Assembly (NCBI RefSeq): GCF_030159255.1
Contig: NZ_BSCT01000018.1
Coordinates: 62,001 to 126,000, forward strand
Source of the DNA: Bradyrhizobium sp. SSBR45G
Lineage (GTDB): Bacteria > Pseudomonadota > Alphaproteobacteria > Rhizobiales > Xanthobacteraceae
Reading direction: 5' to 3'
Length of the DNA: 64,000 bases
Of this stretch, positions 49,727 through 61,640 are shown one piece after another. Positions within the stretch are counted from its first letter, which is position 1; every line of letters begins with the position of its first letter. The notes below the pieces were generated by a model. That model was given only the letters and a program-made list of their open reading frames with translations. It was not told the origin of the DNA and searched no databases. Both the position numbers and the translations under genes were made by a program.

Positions 49727-51037
49727 ATGGAGGAGGATCGCTACGGCCTGCCGCTGTCGACCGCCTCGGCCGAGGCCGCCGCAGCCTATCGCGAGGGCAT
49801 CGATCTCTTGCTCGCGTTCTGGCCCGGCGCCGCCGCGGCGTTCGAGCGCGCCATCATGCTCGATCCGGAGTTTGCGCTGGCGCATGCCGCCCGCGCCCGC
49901 ATCCATGCCATCTACATGCAGCGCGAGGCGGCGCTGCAGACCATCGCGCGGGCCCGCGACCTCGTCGCCAAGCGCGGCACCGCGCGCGAGCAGAGCCATG
50001 TCGCGACGCTCTCGCTCGCCATCGAGGGCCGCGGCGCGGACGCACTGACCTCTACGCTGACACATCTGGCGAGCTGGCCGCGCGACGCCATGGTCATGGC
50101 GCTTCCGCTCGGCGCCTTCGGCCTGCTGGCCTTCTCCGGCCGCGCCGATCACGACGCCGCGCGCCGCGATCTCTGCGACCGCTTTGCCGGCGCCTATGGC
50201 GAGGACTGGTGGTTCATGTCGAACCATGGCTGGGCGCTGACCGAAGCCGGCGAGCTCGCCAAGGGCCGCGCCGTCACCGAGCGCAGCTTCGCGCTGCGCC
50301 GGCACAACGCCTATGCCGTGCATGCGCTGCTGCACGCGATGTTCGAGGACGGCGCGGTCGACGAAGCCGATGCGCTGGTCGAGGGGTGGATCGGCGACTA
50401 CGACCGCACCGGGATGCTGCATGGTCACATCCGCTGGCACCAGGCACTCGGCGCGCTGGACAAGGGCGACGCGGCACGCGCCATCGCGATCCATCTCGAT
50501 GTCCTGAGCCCGGCCGTGGCGGCTGCGCCGCCACTCAACACGCTCTCGGACTGCGCGTCTCTGCTCTGGCGCCTGAGCCTCGAACAGCATCCGATCGCAT
50601 GGGAGTCATGGAAGGAGATTGACGCCTACGCGAGAACGGGATTTCCGACCTCACGGCTTCCCTTCGTCGAGATGCACCGGGCGATGATCTCAGCCGTGAC
50701 CGAGGACGACGTTGCCGTGAACCAGCGGCTTCGCACGTTCAAGGCCTCGTCGGACAGCGGCTCGCCGGCCAGCTCACTGCTGCCGCGGCTCTATCGGGCG
50801 TTCCAGGCGTTCTACAATGAGAGCTACCGGATCTGCGCCGAACAACTCGCGCCGGTGCAGGCAGAGATGGCTCGCCTCGGCGGCAGCCATGCCCAGCGCG
50901 AGGTGATCGAGGATACCTACATCCTGTCCCTGATCCGGAGCGGCTCGCTCGCGCAGGCGCGCGACCTGCTGGATGCCCGCCTGCACCGCCGCCCCTCCGC
51001 CCGCGACACGCGCTGGCGGGCGCTGACGGTTGGATGA
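49727..51037 (+). CDS. TPR-fold protein, TTC38-like
   Basis: A 436-residue cytoplasmic alpha-helical repeat protein resembling tetratricopeptide repeat protein 38. It opens DRYGLPLSTASAEAAAAYRE, a pattern seen in that family, then repeats such as AAAAFERAIMLDPEFALAHA, MALPLGAFGLLAFSGRADHD and AVTERSFALRRHNAYAVHAL, with HALLHAMFEDG (His-rich) also characteristic. It probably binds proteins or small ligands; no catalytic residues are evident. The start 1 base after the aldo/keto reductase stop shows coupling. It ends 6 bases before the convergent dehydrogenase stop. Confidence 0.8.
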   Translation: MEEDRYGLPLSTASAEAAAAYREGIDLLLAFWPGAAAAFERAIMLDPEFALAHAARARIHAIYMQREAALQTIARARDLVAKRGTAREQSHVATLSLAIEGRGADALTSTLTHLASWPRDAMVMALPLGAFGLLAFSGRADHDAARRDLCDRFAGAYGEDWWFMSNHGWALTEAGELAKGRAVTERSFALRRHNAYAVHALLHAMFEDGAVDEADALVEGWIGDYDRTGMLHGHIRWHQALGALDKGDAARAIAIHLDVLSPAVAAAPPLNTLSDCASLLWRLSLEQHPIAWESWKEIDAYARTGFPTSRLPFVEMHRAMISAVTEDDVAVNQRLRTFKASSDSGSPASSLLPRLYRAFQAFYNESYRICAEQLAPVQAEMARLGGSHAQREVIEDTYILSLIRSGSLAQARDLLDARLHRRPSARDTRWRALTVG

Positions 51038-51043
51038 CGGAGG

Positions 51044-52009
51044 CTATCCCTCCGTCTCCAGCCCGGTCGGCATCGGCACGTTCTCCGGCTGCAGCTTGAG
51101 GCCGGCGGCCAGCGCCACGGTCTCGAGCAGCGCGGCAAAATCCTTTTCCAGGTAGGCGGCGGGATCGGCCTGCAGCGAGGCGGCGCCGACATGGGCCTGC
51201 AGCGCCTCGCGCGTCGCTGCCGTCACCGGCATCGCAACGTCGAGCTGGCGCGCCGCCGACAGGCCGAGATCGAGATCCTTGCGCAGCAGCGGCGGCGTGA
51301 AGGTCGTGGTCCAGTCGAGATTGACCAGAGCATTGCTCTTGTACTTCGTAAAGGTCGAGCCCATCACGCTGGCATTCATGAAGTTCAGGAAGGCATGCCG
51401 CGGCACGCCGGCCTTCTGCGCCAGGATGGTGATCTCGGCGAGGTTCTGGATGACGACGCCGAGGAACACGTTGTGCGCGATCTTGCAGATGCGCGCGAGC
51501 TCGCCCTCACCGACATAGGACACGCCCGAGACGGCGATCTTGGCGAGATACGGCGCGATGAGCTCGAACGACGCCTTGGGCCCGGAGACGACCGACGACA
51601 GCTTGCCGGCCTTGACGCATTTGCCGTTGCCCGACACCGGCGCGCGCACGAACTCGCAGTCGAGCCGCTTCAGCTTGGCGGCGATCGCCTCCGACTGCTC
51701 GACGCCGATCGAGGAGCAGTCGACCAGGATCTTCGGACGCGGCCCGAGGCTCGACGCGACCAGGCCGTTGTTGCCGAAATAGACCTGCTCGAGATCCTTG
51801 CCGGTCGACACCATCGAGAACACGATGTCGCACGCGGCGAGATCGCTCGGATGATCGACGATGATGCCGCCCTTGGCCGCCAGCGGCTCCGCTTTGGCGC
51901 GGGTGCGATTATAGATCGACACCTTGTGCCCGGCCTTGAGCAGGCGCTCGGCCATCGGATAGCCCATGCGCCCCATGCCGATCCAGCCGAGCGAATGCGT
52001 CGTGGTCAT
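51044..52009 (-). CDS. 3-hydroxyisobutyrate dehydrogenase-family NAD(P) oxidoreductase
   Basis: A 321-residue beta-hydroxyacid dehydrogenase. The N-terminal Rossmann fingerprint is GWIGMGRMGYPMAERLLKAG; the substrate-binding segment has VDCSSIGVEQSEAIA and APVSGNGKCVKAGKLSSVVS; the catalytic Lys is Lys176 (ELARICKIAHNVFLG). Members act on 3-hydroxyisobutyrate, tartronate semialdehyde, glyoxylate/succinic semialdehyde or imines. It lies 218 bases downstream of the M24 gene on the same strand, separated by repeat copy B, so the two may share an mRNA. No regulator of its own. Confidence 0.88.
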   Translation of the reverse strand: MTTTHSLGWIGMGRMGYPMAERLLKAGHKVSIYNRTRAKAEPLAAKGGIIVDHPSDLAACDIVFSMVSTGKDLEQVYFGNNGLVASSLGPRPKILVDCSSIGVEQSEAIAAKLKRLDCEFVRAPVSGNGKCVKAGKLSSVVSGPKASFELIAPYLAKIAVSGVSYVGEGELARICKIAHNVFLGVVIQNLAEITILAQKAGVPRHAFLNFMNASVMGSTFTKYKSNALVNLDWTTTFTPPLLRKDLDLGLSAARQLDVAMPVTAATREALQAHVGAASLQADPAAYLEKDFAALLETVALAAGLKLQPENVPMPTGLETEG

Positions 52010-52041
52010 TGTCGTCTCCTCGTCCTACTGATCACGGTCTC

Positions 52042-52192
52042 CGTCATTGCGAGGAGCCAACGGGTCCGCGCAAAGCGCGGCCCGATGACAGGCTCCGCGA
52101 CGAAGCAATCCAAAGTCACGGCTGCCGCCCTGGATTGCTTCCGCCTTCGCTCTTCGAGCTACGGCGGACAAGTCGCTTCGCTCGCAATGACG
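52042..52192. repeat. 150-bp intergenic repeat, copy B (CGTCATTGCGAG family)
   Basis: Same ends and nested dyads as copy A at 48504-48653, in the same orientation, with the first 72 bases identical. The right half diverges, so the two copies are not brand new. It lies between the M24 gene and the dehydrogenase. Confidence 0.85.
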
Positions 52193-52227
52193 AAACACGA
52201 AGACCACTTCACTAGTCGCACTGTCGT

Positions 52228-53529
52228 CTAGTAGCGGTTGGCGATCGGCAGCTCTTCCGCGGGGAACAGCGTGATCACCTGGCAGCCCTTGTCGGTCACC
52301 ACGACCTCCTCCTCGATCCGCGCGGCGGAGAAGCCGTCGGTGGCCGGGCAATAGGTCTCCAGCGCGAACACCATGCCGGTCTTGATCTCCATCGGATTGT
52401 CCAGCGAGACCAGCCGCGAGATGATCGGACGCTCATGCAGGGCCAGGCCCAGGCCGTGGCCGAACTGCAGGCCGAACGCGGCCATCTCCGACGGAAAGCC
52501 GAACTCTTCCGCCTTCGGCCACACCTTGGCGACGGTGTCCGTCGAGACGCCGGGCTTGATCAAGGCGATCGCGTTGTCGAGCCATTCCCGGCACTGCTTG
52601 TAGGCGTCGTGCTGGGCCGGCGTCGCGCGCCCGACATTGAAGGTGCGGTAGTAGCAGGTGCGGTAGCCCTGATAGGACTGCAGGATGTCGAAGAACGCCT
52701 GGTCGCCGGGGCGCAGGATGCGGTCGGTGAAATTGTGCGGATGCGGATTGCAGCGCTCGCCGGAGATCGCGTTGATCGCCTCGACGTCGTCGGAGCCCAT
52801 CTCGTAGAGCATCTTGTTGGCGAGCGCGACGATGTCGTTCTCGCGGATGCCCGGCTTCAGGTTCTCGTAGATCGAATGATAGACGCCGTCGACCATGGCC
52901 GCGGCCTGGTTGAGCAGCATGATCTCGTCGATGTTCTTGATCTCGCGCGCGTCGAGCATGATCTGCTGGCCGTCGACCACCTTCATGCCGGCGTTCTGCA
53001 GCTCGAAGAACATCGCGGTCTCGGCGAGGTCGACGCCGACCGGCATGTCGGCGACGCCGGCGGCGCGCAGCAGGCTCATCACCTCCTCGGCATGGGCCTT
53101 CATCAGCCCGACCGCGGGTGGCACGGTGCCGCGCATGCCGAGCATGCCGGCACGGCAGTTGTCCGGCGCCAGCCAGTCGCAGAAGATGCGATGATGGACG
53201 GCGGCCGAGCCGAAATCCCACACGATCGGCTCGCCGTCACCGGCCAGCAGCGCAAACCGACACAGCTTGTCGCGCTCCCACTCGCCGATCTTGGTGCCGG
53301 AGACGTAGCGGATGTTGTTGACATCGAACAGCAGCAGCGCACCGCAGCCTGAGTTCCTCAGGGCCACCCGCGCCCGCGCCAGCCGGTACCGCCTGAGACG
53401 GTCGAAATCGACGCGGCGCTCGAAATCAACCGAGACATGGCCATGCGAGGGGATCGCCCGTCCCCAGCGCCAATTCGGATCGAGATGCTCGGGACTGACC
53501 AGATGGGGCTTCAGCGCGCTCGCTGTCAT
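52228..53529 (-). CDS. M24-family (pita-bread) protein, creatinase/DddP-like
   Basis: A 433-residue two-domain protein of peptidase family M24. The N-terminal creatinase-like domain has LLLFDVNNIRYVSGTKIGEW, a stretch recalling DMSP lyase DddP; the C-terminal pita-bread domain (about 180-430) has FFDILQSYQGYRTCYYRTF, GHGLGLALHERP and IEEEVVVTDKG. One Asp, one His and two Glu metal ligands are present, but the second Asp (normally GDxTRTF) is replaced by Cys/Tyr. Plain Xaa-Pro aminopeptidase activity is therefore doubtful; an amidinohydrolase or lyase-type reaction is possible. ATG 53529 is preferred over 53544. The LacI-type operator sits directly upstream. Confidence 0.78.
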   Translation of the reverse strand: MTASALKPHLVSPEHLDPNWRWGRAIPSHGHVSVDFERRVDFDRLRRYRLARARVALRNSGCGALLLFDVNNIRYVSGTKIGEWERDKLCRFALLAGDGEPIVWDFGSAAVHHRIFCDWLAPDNCRAGMLGMRGTVPPAVGLMKAHAEEVMSLLRAAGVADMPVGVDLAETAMFFELQNAGMKVVDGQQIMLDAREIKNIDEIMLLNQAAAMVDGVYHSIYENLKPGIRENDIVALANKMLYEMGSDDVEAINAISGERCNPHPHNFTDRILRPGDQAFFDILQSYQGYRTCYYRTFNVGRATPAQHDAYKQCREWLDNAIALIKPGVSTDTVAKVWPKAEEFGFPSEMAAFGLQFGHGLGLALHERPIISRLVSLDNPMEIKTGMVFALETYCPATDGFSAARIEEEVVVTDKGCQVITLFPAEELPIANRY

Positions 53530-53551
53530 GTGGACGTTTCCCATTCGTTAT

Positions 53552-53565
53552 TGCAATCGATTGCA
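53552..53565. promoter_or_regulatory. LacI-family operator
   Basis: TGCAATCGATTGCA is a perfect 14-bp palindrome with a central CG, the hallmark of LacI/GalR operators. It lies 23 bases before the M24 start on one side and 86 bases before the lacI-type regulator on the other, so one site can repress both directions. Confidence 0.8.
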
Positions 53566-53650
53566 GGGCCGGATTTATTGCACACACGTCCAGCGTGTCA
53601 AGGTATGGTGTGACCAAAACGTCGTTGCGCTGCGGCATCAGAGGCTCAGG

Positions 53651-54709
53651 ATGAAACGAACTTTGCGATCGGCAGCAGGCTCCTACGCGGCGGCCTCACG
53701 CCCGACCATCAAGGACGTCGCCGCCCGCTGCGGCGTTCACCCCTCGACGGTCTCGCGCGCGCTCAGCCCGGCGATGAAGCACCTCGTCGCCGCTGATGTC
53801 GCCGACCGCATCCAGGCGGCCGCGAATGCTCTGGGCTACCGGCTGAACATGGCCGCCAAGGGCCTGCGCACCGGACGCAGCGGCCTGATCGGCGTGCTCG
53901 CGCCTGATATCGCCGACCCCGGCTTTCCGCCTGTTCTGTCCGGCATCGCCGATCACCTGCATGCGCAGGGTTATGCGACGATCGTGGCCGATGCCGGCAC
54001 GGAGGGCTCGGAGCAGGACCTCGTCGACCGCTTGATCGCCCGCGGCGTCGATGGTCTGGTGCTGGCGACGGTGACCTTGCGCGACGACGTCGTGAAGCAT
54101 TGCCTGGATGCGGCGTTGCCGGTCGTGCTCATCAATCGCGTCGATGCCGCCGCGCAGCTGCCGTCCGCGGCCAGCGACGATGCGGCCGGCATGCGTCTCG
54201 CGGTCGAGCACCTCGTCGCGCTCGGCCACCGGCGCATCGGTCATGTCGCAGGCCCGCAGCACATCTCGACCGGTGCGCGCCGTCGCGCCGGCTTCGAGGC
54301 CAGCGTCCGCGATGCCGGCCTGTCCGCGCGCCAAACGCCGGTCGAGACTGTCGACGCCTATACGCGTGCGGCCGGCCGCGAGGCCGCGTTGCGCCTGCTC
54401 GCGCGCCGGACCCGGCCGACCGCGATCGTGGCGGCCAATGATTTGCTCGCGCTCGGCGTCTATGACGCGCTGGCGGCGCGCGGCCTCGCCTGCCCCGGGG
54501 ACGTCTCCGTGGTCGGCCACAATGACATGCCGTTCGTCGACCTGGTGTCGCCGCCCCTGACCACGGTGCGCATCGCGCAGCGCGACATGGGCGAAGCCGC
54601 GGCGCGGCTGCTGCTCGCGCGCATCACTGATCCCAGCGCGGCCAACGAGCACGTCGTGCTGACGCCGAGCCTCATCCTGCGCGGCTCGACGGCAGCGCCC
54701 CGGCCCTGA
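53651..54709 (+). CDS. LacI-family transcriptional regulator
   Basis: A 352-residue repressor. The N-terminal HTH is TIKDVAARCGVHPSTVSRAL (about residues 19-38), with a hinge helix ALGYRLNMAAKGLRTGRS-type segment after it. The periplasmic-binding-like ligand domain follows (GLIGVLAPDIADPGFPPVLS, RPTAIVAANDLLALGVYDAL, VVGHNDMPFVDLVSPPLTTV). ATG 53651 follows GAGGCTCAGG. The frame is open much further upstream, but that part overlaps the divergent gene in antisense. It probably controls the M24 gene through the palindrome at 53552-53565 and itself; it ends exactly at the D-aminoacylase stop, convergent with no spacer. Confidence 0.93.
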   Translation: MKRTLRSAAGSYAAASRPTIKDVAARCGVHPSTVSRALSPAMKHLVAADVADRIQAAANALGYRLNMAAKGLRTGRSGLIGVLAPDIADPGFPPVLSGIADHLHAQGYATIVADAGTEGSEQDLVDRLIARGVDGLVLATVTLRDDVVKHCLDAALPVVLINRVDAAAQLPSAASDDAAGMRLAVEHLVALGHRRIGHVAGPQHISTGARRRAGFEASVRDAGLSARQTPVETVDAYTRAAGREAALRLLARRTRPTAIVAANDLLALGVYDALAARGLACPGDVSVVGHNDMPFVDLVSPPLTTVRIAQRDMGEAAARLLLARITDPSAANEHVVLTPSLILRGSTAAPRP

Positions 54710-56182
54710 TCACGGCCGCGCGGCGCGCGAGATCACCTGCCCGGCGCGGGCGTTCTGATGCGCGCCCTGCCACCAGGTGAGCGCGCCATTGACGACGACG
54801 GCCTCGATGCCGGCGGCGGGCACGCAAGGGTCATCATAGGTCGCGGTGTCGCGCACCTTAGCTGCGTCGAAGATCGTGATATCGGCATGATTGCCCACCG
54901 CGATCGTGCCGCGTCCCTTGATGCCGAAATTCTGCGCGGTCAGGCCGCTCATCTTCCACACCGCGGTCTCCAGCGAGAACAGTTCCAGCTCACGGCAATA
55001 ATAGCCGAGCACGCGCGGGAACGTGCCCCAGAGCCGCGGATGCGGACGCTCGCCGAACGGCAGGCCGTCGGAGCCGATCATGGTCGGCTCGAAGGCAAGG
55101 ATGGTCTTCACGTCGGCCTCGTCCATCGCGAAGTAGATCGCCGACGCCGGCTGCAGGCGCTTCGCAGCCTCGAGCCGGTCGACGCCCCAGGCGGCCGCGA
55201 TATCGGCGAGATCCCGGCCGGCCATTTCCGGATGCGGCTTCGACGCGGCGACGACGACCTTGACCTGCAGCTTGGCCGGATCGGTGTGCAGCATGGTGGA
55301 GGACGCGTTGTAGGGATAACAGTCGAGCGCGACGCACTGGCAGCTCATTGCCTTGGTGATCAGCGGCAGTGTCTCCTTCGTACGTCCGAAATTCGCTGGC
55401 CCAACGACCTTGTGGTGCGAGATCACGACCTGGACGTCGAGCGCCTTGCCAATCGCAAAACTCTCCTCCAGCGAGCGGATCACGTCGTTGGCCTCGTTCC
55501 GCATGTGCGTCGCGTAGACGCCGCCGCTGCCGGTCAGCGGGCGGCAGACCTCGATGATCTCCTCGGTCGGCGCCGCCTCCGCCGGCGGATAAAAGGTCCC
55601 GGTCGAGACGCCGATGGCGCCGGCATCGAGCGCCTCCTGCACATGGCCGCGCATCGCGGCGATCTCGGCTTCGCTCGCCGCGCGGCCGAGATCGCTGACC
55701 ACGGACGCGCGCAGCGAGGTGTGGCCAACCATCGGCGCGACGTTCACGGCCGCCGGCGCCGCGCGCAGTGCCGCGACGTAGCCGGCGAATGACGCATACT
55801 CCGCGATCCGGCCGTCCCCCGGCGACAGCAGGCCGAGCGGCATCGGCCGCGGCGAGCCGGGCTTCAGCGGCGCGATGCTGACGCCGCAATTTCCGGTCAC
55901 CACTGACGTCACGCCCTGCGAGACCTTGCAGGTCATGCCGGGATCGACCAGCACGGCGCTGTCGTCATGGGTGTGCGAGTCGATGAAGCCCGGCGCGACG
56001 ATGCGGCCCGCGGCGTCGATCACGCGCGCAGCGGTTCGGCCATCGAGCTCACCGACGGCAACGATGCGGCCATCCCTGATGCCGACATCAGCCTCGAACC
56101 GGGGCGCCCGCGTGCCGTCAATGACGGTGCCGCCGCGGATGATGAGATCGAAGGAGTCGGAGGAAGGCTGGGTGTCGGTCAT
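54710..56182 (-). CDS. N-acyl-D-amino-acid deacylase (D-aminoacylase)
   Basis: A 490-residue amidohydrolase-superfamily enzyme that hydrolyses N-acyl-D-amino acids to D-amino acid and carboxylate. The zinc site residues are visible: His70 and His72 (FIDSHTHDDSAV) and Cys99 (VTGNCGVSIAPL), the bridging Cys of true D-aminoacylases. Later motifs are ISHHKVVGPANFG and YATHMRNEANDVIRS. The end GTIAVGNHADITIFD is typical of the superfamily. Its stop codon abuts that of the lacI-type gene. No promoter operator copy is seen before it, so it may be regulated separately. It suggests use of D-amino acid derivatives, for example from peptidoglycan or opine-like compounds. Confidence 0.92.
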   Translation of the reverse strand: MTDTQPSSDSFDLIIRGGTVIDGTRAPRFEADVGIRDGRIVAVGELDGRTAARVIDAAGRIVAPGFIDSHTHDDSAVLVDPGMTCKVSQGVTSVVTGNCGVSIAPLKPGSPRPMPLGLLSPGDGRIAEYASFAGYVAALRAAPAAVNVAPMVGHTSLRASVVSDLGRAASEAEIAAMRGHVQEALDAGAIGVSTGTFYPPAEAAPTEEIIEVCRPLTGSGGVYATHMRNEANDVIRSLEESFAIGKALDVQVVISHHKVVGPANFGRTKETLPLITKAMSCQCVALDCYPYNASSTMLHTDPAKLQVKVVVAASKPHPEMAGRDLADIAAAWGVDRLEAAKRLQPASAIYFAMDEADVKTILAFEPTMIGSDGLPFGERPHPRLWGTFPRVLGYYCRELELFSLETAVWKMSGLTAQNFGIKGRGTIAVGNHADITIFDAAKVRDTATYDDPCVPAAGIEAVVVNGALTWWQGAHQNARAGQVISRAARP

Positions 56183-56485
56183 GAGGTCTCGCGCAGGGAT
56201 TCTGGTCGGAGCTGGCGGGACTATCCGCTGGACGCCTCAGGGCGTCCAGCGCCATCCATATGAGGCGCACGCTGAGCTGGGCTGCCCATATGGTGGACCT
56301 GCAGATCTTCGACGCCCGACCGGGGGATCGGCGTCGAGCTCTCGCATCGCGGGCCGCGCTCCCCTCGCCCGCTCTTGTCAGCCGCAGCCCGAAGAGCGAA
56401 AGCGGATGCGGCGAGGGAGAGCCCCACCGTCATCGCGTTGAGAGGTCGGCCGCATCCCTGTCGCGCGCTGGACGTCCGATCGCAG
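56183..56485. other. Intergenic region between D-aminoacylase and metH
   Basis: This 303-base gap has no gene. It contains two hairpins: a perfect 10-bp stem GCTGGACGCC (56227-56236) with GGCGTCCAGC (56241-56250) and a 7-bp stem CGACGCC (56310-56316) with GGCGTCG (56330-56336). They lie downstream of metH and upstream of the D-aminoacylase, so one or both may end metH transcription. There is no T-run. Confidence 0.5.
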
Positions 56486-60351
<3,866 letters not shown>

Positions 60352-60352
<1 letters not shown>

Positions 60353-61269
60353 CAGGCGGCAGCCTTGTTGGCGGACTTCGGACGGATGCCCAGCAGATGG
60401 CTGATCGCGAACACGAGGTCGGCGCGGTTCATGGTGTAGAAATGGAAGGTGTCGACGCCATGCTTGGCGAGCTTCTGCACCTGGCCGGCGGCGACGGTCG
60501 CTGCGACCAGCTTGCGGGTCTCGGGATCGTCGTCGAGGCCGTCGAATTTCTCGGCGAGCCAGTCCGGCACCGTGGTGCCGGTGCGGGTGACGAAGCCGCG
60601 CGCCTGCTTGAAATTGTGCATCGGCATGATGCCGGGCACGATCGGAATCGCGATGCCACGCGCGCGGACGCGATCGATGTAGCGGAAGTAGAGATCGTTG
60701 TCGAAGAACACCTGGGTGATGGCGCGGCTCGCGCCGGCGTCGACCTTGGCCTGGAGCATGTCGATGTCGGCGTCGAAGTCGCGGCTCTCCGGGTGCTTCT
60801 CCGGATAGGCCGAGACGATGACGTCGATGTCGGGATGCCGCCGCTTGATGCCTTCGATCAGCTCGGGCGAGGTCTGGTAGCCATCGGCGCGGGTGGAATA
60901 GGGCGTGCCGATGCCGCCGGGCGGATCGCCGCGCAAGGCCACGATATGGCGGACGCCGACCTCGTGATAGCGATCGACGACTTCGTCGATCTCGCCGCGC
61001 GAGGCGCCGACGCAGGTCAGGTGCGCGGCCGGCAGCAGCGCGGTTTCTTTCAGGATGCGCGCGATCGTGGCGTGCGTACGCTCGCGTGTCGAGCCGCCGG
61101 CGCCATAAGTCACGGAGACGAAGCTCGGCTCCAGCGGGGCGAGGCGCTCGATCGAGGCCCAGAGCGTCCGGTCCATCTCCTCGCTCTTGGGCGGGAAGAA
61201 CTCGAACGAGATCTTCGGCCGGACAATGGCGGAATGGCCGTCGGTGATGGCGGAGGCGAGGTCGGTCAT
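60352..61269 (-). CDS. metF: 5,10-methylenetetrahydrofolate reductase
   Basis: A flavoenzyme that makes 5-methyltetrahydrofolate for MetH. The 305-residue protein has the FAD TIM-barrel features: SFEFFPPKSEEMDRTLW, PSFVSVTYGAGGSTRERT, HIVALRGDPP, ITQVFFDNDLYFRYIDRV and TFHFYTMNRADLV. It is the first gene of metF-metH. A 371-base region upstream, shared with the divergent monooxygenase, contains a dyad and other palindromes. Confidence 0.97.
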
Positions 61270-61640
61270 GGCAACGCAGGTTCCCGATGGCGCGTAAATT
61301 TCAACTCAAGAGGGGGCTCGCCCCTAGGGGCGCCAAGATAAGGGAAGTGCGTCGCAAGCGACAGCCCAACGGAAATGGGATTTGGCCCACTTACCTGAAT
61401 AAAATGAAGTTTGCCCCGCTTTGATCGCCTGTACAGTGGGCAAATAAATCGTAATGCTATCAACGATAAAATACGGATAACAGACAGCTTTCGTCCAACA
61501 GTGATGTGGGAATCGGCATTACATCATTGTATACAGAAACGTCGTCCCACCCCCCCGACTCAGCTGATCCCTGCAATTCCGGCAGGTCACCGCCGCGGTT
61601 GGCCCATTGTGGCGCGCCGCGCAGGCATTAGGTTGATGCC
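61270..61640. other. Divergent promoter region of metF and the luciferase-like monooxygenase
   Basis: No gene is seen in this 371-base region. On the metF side it contains a perfect palindrome GCCCCTAGGGGC (61320-61331) and GTCGC-AA-GCGAC (61351-61362), which could fold in the metF leader. The TTTGCCC dyad is given separately. I do not recognise a SAM-, SAH- or cobalamin-type riboswitch in it. Confidence 0.5.
61410..61444. promoter_or_regulatory. TTTGCCC-N21-GGGCAAA dyad between metF and monooxygenase genes
   Basis: Arms TTTGCCC (61410-61416) and GGGCAAA (61438-61444) are exact complements. A third, related half, TTTGGCCCAC, lies at 61381-61390. This suggests a multi-site operator, or an RNA hairpin in one of the two leaders. 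Confidence 0.35.

Noticed and set aside
53312..53650. 113-codon N-terminal extension of the LacI-type regulator
   Set aside because: It overlaps the divergent M24 gene and the operator; the HTH starts right after the ATG at 53651.
61270..61500. SAM-II, SAH or cobalamin riboswitch before metF-metH
   Set aside because: The expected conserved elements could not be found; only simple dyads are present.
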